Shown here: piece by piece, positions 61,154-64,000 of the stretch
Position numbering within the stretch: the stretch's first letter is position 1
Layout of the letters: every line of letters begins with the position of its first letter
Origin: CBDCGJ01 sp965238305
Lineage (GTDB): Bacteria; Pseudomonadota; Alphaproteobacteria; GCA-2731375
Assembly: GCA_965238305.1 (NCBI GenBank)
Contig: CBDEHK010000001.1
Span: 806,001 to 870,000 of the forward strand
Reading direction: 5' to 3'
Length of the DNA: 64,000 nucleotides
The notes under the pieces: generated by a model
The model's input: the letters and a program-made list of their open reading frames with translations, nothing else
What the model was told of the DNA's origin: nothing
Database searches by the model: none
Made by a program: the position numbers and the translations under genes

Positions 61154-63067
61154 TTACCAACTGCTGCCACCACCGCCGCCACCACCGCCGCCGGAAGAAC
61201 CGCCGCCAGAACTGCTGCTGCCGCCGGACGATTTCGAAGGTGCGGTCGAAGCGCTGGCCGCCGCTGTCGCTAGACCCGACGATAGGGTGCTGGAAAATTG
61301 CCCGACCTGGGAATGACTGAAATTTCGCCCGCTATACCAGTGATGACGATAGACCGGCTGTCCTTCCACCGTCGTCGCCGACAGAATATCGGAGAATTTG
61401 TCCCCCCACTGATTTTCAACGCCCAAAGCGATGGCGAAAGGCAAAAAGCGTTCAAACAATTCCGGGGTCTTTTCCGGCGGGTGCTGGAATTCCAATAGTT
61501 TTTCTTCCGCCACCTCGAGATAAAGTTTGAAGCCGGCTATTTCATCCATCAAGGCGCGCCCGCTCAAGGTTGGCGCTTCCAACAGGTACGAGAAGATCAA
61601 CGCCAGCAGCACGGCCGACAGGATCATGACGCCGCCCATGATGGTATTGCTATTCAGATCGACTGTGTCGACAAAACCTTGCGCCATATTGGCCATAAAA
61701 AACACCCCGACGCCCAAGGGCAAAAACGTGATAATTTTTTTGAGCGGCCGGCTGGCGCTACTGCGGCGCAGTTTGTTCAATACCGTCGCACCGGTGAAGC
61801 CAAGAAAGACTGAAACAAAAAGACCGATGGCGAGGAACGGGAAAAACTTTTCCACCTGGCCGGAAAGCATGACAACAGAAATCACGATGATCGCCGAAAA
61901 TCCGACACCGAAAAACGACCAAATCCGGTTTTTTCGGAAATTCTCGCTGCCATATTCCTGATCCAGCACGGTTTCAAAGGCGTCACGGGCGGTTTTCACC
62001 CGCTGGGAAAATTTTCCGCCGATATGGGTGCGACCCTGACCAACAAATAGATATTTGCTCAGCGCCCGTTCACCTGGAAACAGGTCTGGCACCTGACCGG
62101 TTTTTTCGAGCGTATATGCGCCCTTCCTTTCACCATCCGACATGGTGCAGAAGCCTTTGACCGCGAGCGCAATAATGGCGGCGGCGAAACCGCTATTGTT
62201 GGCACCGCGATCCATAATATATTGACACGCCGCGGCGGACAGACCTTTGGGTGGTTCGAACCGCGCAATGATTGTGCCTTTACGCGGATCCCGGCCAATC
62301 CAGGCCCAGGCGAAAATGTAATAAGCGAACATGACAAAAATGCCGATTGCCGACATGATGGCGAAAAAATTGTCCCTAATAAACCAGTTCAGTTCGGCTG
62401 TTGCGCCCGGCTCCTGCACGATGCCTTTCTGCCAAGTAATCGACGCGGTCATGCCCTGATGCGGTAAGAGTGGTTTTGTGGTGCGCAGGTTGACTTCGTT
62501 TGCCCGCGATTTTTCGATCACCGCGTTTTGCGCCTTACCGCCCTGATAACCGGTCCAGACCCGGCTTTCCAGAATGTCCGCTCCCGCAGGCAAATAGATT
62601 GAAGCGGTTGCTTGTCGAATAGTGAATGCCCAGCCATGGCCGATGACGTTGAAATAAAGCTCATCCTTGTCTTCGTGAAAAATCAGCTGCCGGTCCGTGC
62701 GGTAGCGCAGGCGATAGGTATGGATGCCACTCGGCAGGAAAAAATCCGCCTGGCCCAGCCGGATGCGGACGCCATTGGATATTCTCTCGACTTTCGCGGT
62801 CTCCGGCTTTCCGTTACGTGTTGCACTGATCAATTCAAAACCAACGACATGATCATTACCGCGATCATCGACATAGCGGGTTGGGAAATCGCGTAGGATG
62901 CCACGCTTTTTCTTGTGCAGCTGCAGGTCATATTCGAAAGTTTCGGTGATCAGCACATCACCATCCGGTTCGACTTCGATCGCAGTATGGAAGCTGAGGA
63001 ACCGCTCCTGCGCCGAAGCCGGCAAAGTAATCAAAACAATGATCAGGGCGGCGAAAATTCCGCGCAT
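61154..63067 (-). CDS. DUF2207-domain membrane protein
   Basis: 637 residues from ATG 63067, with a Sec signal peptide (1-19, ending PASA). The extracytoplasmic DUF2207 domain begins RFLSFHTAIEVEPDGDVLIT; membrane spans occur near the middle (FFAIMSAIGIFVMFAYYIF and two later pairs). The C-terminus is an unusual low-complexity tail rich in Ser and Gly, including a run of nine glycines. DUF2207 proteins are commonly paired with LemA as here (one base between them), but their role is unknown. The longer open frame to 63205 overlaps lemA and is rejected. Confidence 0.88.
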   Translation of the reverse strand: MRGIFAALIIVLITLPASAQERFLSFHTAIEVEPDGDVLITETFEYDLQLHKKKRGILRDFPTRYVDDRGNDHVVGFELISATRNGKPETAKVERISNGVRIRLGQADFFLPSGIHTYRLRYRTDRQLIFHEDKDELYFNVIGHGWAFTIRQATASIYLPAGADILESRVWTGYQGGKAQNAVIEKSRANEVNLRTTKPLLPHQGMTASITWQKGIVQEPGATAELNWFIRDNFFAIMSAIGIFVMFAYYIFAWAWIGRDPRKGTIIARFEPPKGLSAAACQYIMDRGANNSGFAAAIIALAVKGFCTMSDGERKGAYTLEKTGQVPDLFPGERALSKYLFVGQGRTHIGGKFSQRVKTARDAFETVLDQEYGSENFRKNRIWSFFGVGFSAIIVISVVMLSGQVEKFFPFLAIGLFVSVFLGFTGATVLNKLRRSSASRPLKKIITFLPLGVGVFFMANMAQGFVDTVDLNSNTIMGGVMILSAVLLALIFSYLLEAPTLSGRALMDEIAGFKLYLEVAEEKLLEFQHPPEKTPELFERFLPFAIALGVENQWGDKFSDILSATTVEGQPVYRHHWYSGRNFSHSQVGQFSSTLSSGLATAAASASTAPSKSSGGSSSSGGGSSGGGGGGGGGSSW

Positions 63068-63068
63068 G

Positions 63069-63632
63069 TTAGAAATCAACTTCAGGTACCTGCCGCACGC
63101 TCGCCGCCTCCGCCGGATCGAGTTCGAAGAACTCCGCCTTGGCGAACTTGAACTGATTGGCGACCAAGTTGGAAGGAAAACTTTCGACGGCAATATTATA
63201 GTCACGGACGGAGCCGTTATAGAACCGCCGGGACATTTGGATTTGATCTTCCAGCTCCGATAATTCGCTTTGCAGGTCCTGGAAATTGCTGTTGGCTTTC
63301 AAATCAGGATAGGCTTCCGAGAGGGCAAACAGTTTGCCTAGGGCTTGCGTCAAGATGCCTTCCGATTGCGCGATTGCGGCCGCGCCGCTCGCTTGTTCGC
63401 TGGCGCCCTGGCGCGCGGCGATTACACCTTCCAAGGTTTCCTGCTCGTGGCTCGCATAACCTTTGACGGTTTCGACCAGATTGGGGATCAGATTATGGCG
63501 CCGCTTCAGCTGTACTTCGATCCCGCTCCAAGCTTCTTCTGCCTGGGTGCGGCCCGCCACCAGCTTGTTATAAATCATGATGCCATAGCCGACGATTGCC
63601 GCAATGACGATCAGGCCAATCGATAATTCCAT
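63069..63632 (-). CDS. LemA-family protein
   Basis: 187 residues. One N-terminal membrane helix (IGLIVIAAIVGYGIMIYNKL), then the conserved NKLVAGRTQAEEAWSGIEVQ and LKRRHNLIPNLVETVKGYAS of the LemA four-helix bundle. The bulk of LemA proteins lies outside the cytoplasmic membrane; function is obscure, but pairing with DUF2207 or TPM-domain proteins is typical. DUF2207 starts one base after its stop, so they are translated together. Confidence 0.9.
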   Translation of the reverse strand: MELSIGLIVIAAIVGYGIMIYNKLVAGRTQAEEAWSGIEVQLKRRHNLIPNLVETVKGYASHEQETLEGVIAARQGASEQASGAAAIAQSEGILTQALGKLFALSEAYPDLKANSNFQDLQSELSELEDQIQMSRRFYNGSVRDYNIAVESFPSNLVANQFKFAKAEFFELDPAEAASVRQVPEVDF

Positions 63633-63653
63633 GACTAACTTTCCCCCGACTGT

Positions 63654-64000
63654 TTATGGCTTGCGAATGCGATGCCGATTGTGGATTTGTCGCCTGGATG
63701 GATGGCGCGCCGATCGTCTGTTTGGCCGCGCCCGTGGCGGCCAACATGAACCTTTTTCTTCGCTATAAGTTGCGATCATATCTTTGATCCGGTTCAGAGT
63801 ATAGTTCTTGCCCAGGCCGGACGGCAACACCACATCGGCGCGCAACCGTTTGACCCGATCCGGAACTTGTTGTTCGAGGATGCTTTGATATTTTTCGACC
63901 GTCATATTAGGCCGGGCCAAGACCCGGTGCTGTTGGATAAAACGTGGCGCCGAGACCACGGCGGTGACATCGCAACGATCTTCACCGCTGCCTTCGAACA
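63654..64000 (-). CDS. coaE: Dephospho-CoA kinase, C-terminal part (gene runs off the window)
   Basis: The last step of coenzyme A synthesis, phosphorylating dephospho-CoA with ATP. The window shows about 115 C-terminal residues: LFEGSGEDRCDVTAVVSAP before 63959 is the typical CoaE segment, followed by QQHRVLARPNMTVEKYQSIL, VKRLRADVVLPSGLGKNYT and NRIKDMIATY. The final 35 residues, after EEKGS, are Arg/Pro-rich and unlike CoaE, so the ending may be extended. The P-loop end lies beyond 64000. Only the 5' part is missing. Confidence 0.85.
   Translation of the reverse strand, partial: FEGSGEDRCDVTAVVSAPRFIQQHRVLARPNMTVEKYQSILEQQVPDRVKRLRADVVLPSGLGKNYTLNRIKDMIATYSEEKGSCWPPRARPNRRSARHPSRRQIHNRHRIRKP

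Noticed and set aside
61154..63205. DUF2207 protein starting at 63205
   Set aside because: This would overlap lemA by more than 130 bases and put the signal peptide internally; ATG 63067 begins with the signal peptide one base after the lemA stop.

Overview
The window looks like chromosome from an alphaproteobacterium, probably Rhodospirillales-like or a marine relative. The grounds are housekeeping neighbourhoods and families typical of that class: an LpoA-like lipoprotein divergent from rsmI-yraN with gshB just beyond, dnaK-dnaJ-dapB, a bactofilin, a DUF2852 protein, a cytochrome-b/ferredoxin adenylate cyclase, and a BTAD-TolB-TPR regulator. This is inferred from reading; no database search was possible. 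No rRNA, tRNA, CRISPR array, transposase or phage gene was seen.

Layout. 1-3.4 kb: an unknown secreted protein, glutamate dehydrogenase and a MAPEG membrane protein. 3.4-25.4 kb: the outstanding feature, ten tandem same-strand paralogues of about 590-604 residues. Each is almost entirely a calcium-binding-type GGxGxD repeat protein with a near-invariant N-terminal cap and a near-invariant C-terminal end that resembles a type I secretion signal. Most genes have their own promoter-like element, leader and rho-independent terminator, so each copy is a stand-alone transcription unit. An oppositely oriented BTAD-domain regulator splits the array 4+6, and one member (gene 9) carries a single-base frameshift. 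25.4-27.3 kb: an orphan CHASE-type sensor histidine kinase, convergent with the last array gene.

27.5-35.1 kb: a class V aminotransferase with a split ThDP-dependent decarboxylase of the sulfopyruvate/phosphonopyruvate type; then the PBP-activator-like lipoprotein, rsmI, yraN, a BON lipoprotein, gshB and a methyltransferase. 35-42 kb: a DUF1848 iron-sulfur protein, dnaK (with a possible heat-shock promoter), dnaJ, dapB, a GST and nth. 42-47.8 kb: a small lipoprotein, bactofilin, an EI24/CysZ-like membrane protein, an amidase, a PfkB sugar/nucleoside kinase and a redox-type adenylate cyclase.

47.8-58.6 kb is catabolic and accessory: a flavin monooxygenase coupled to an LLM flavin oxidoreductase, a GST, a Gfo/Idh/MocA dehydrogenase, a DUF2852 protein, a rhodanese-type sulfurtransferase, an MttB-family methyltransferase paired with a dimethylglycine-dehydrogenase-like FAD/GcvT protein (probable methylamine or betaine demethylation), and an SDR. 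58.9-59.5 kb has no convincing gene but holds inverted repeats, hairpins and a strong plus-strand terminator, making it a candidate small-RNA locus. The window ends with an HxlR regulator, a kynureninase-like class V enzyme, a DUF2207-LemA pair and the 3' end of coaE.
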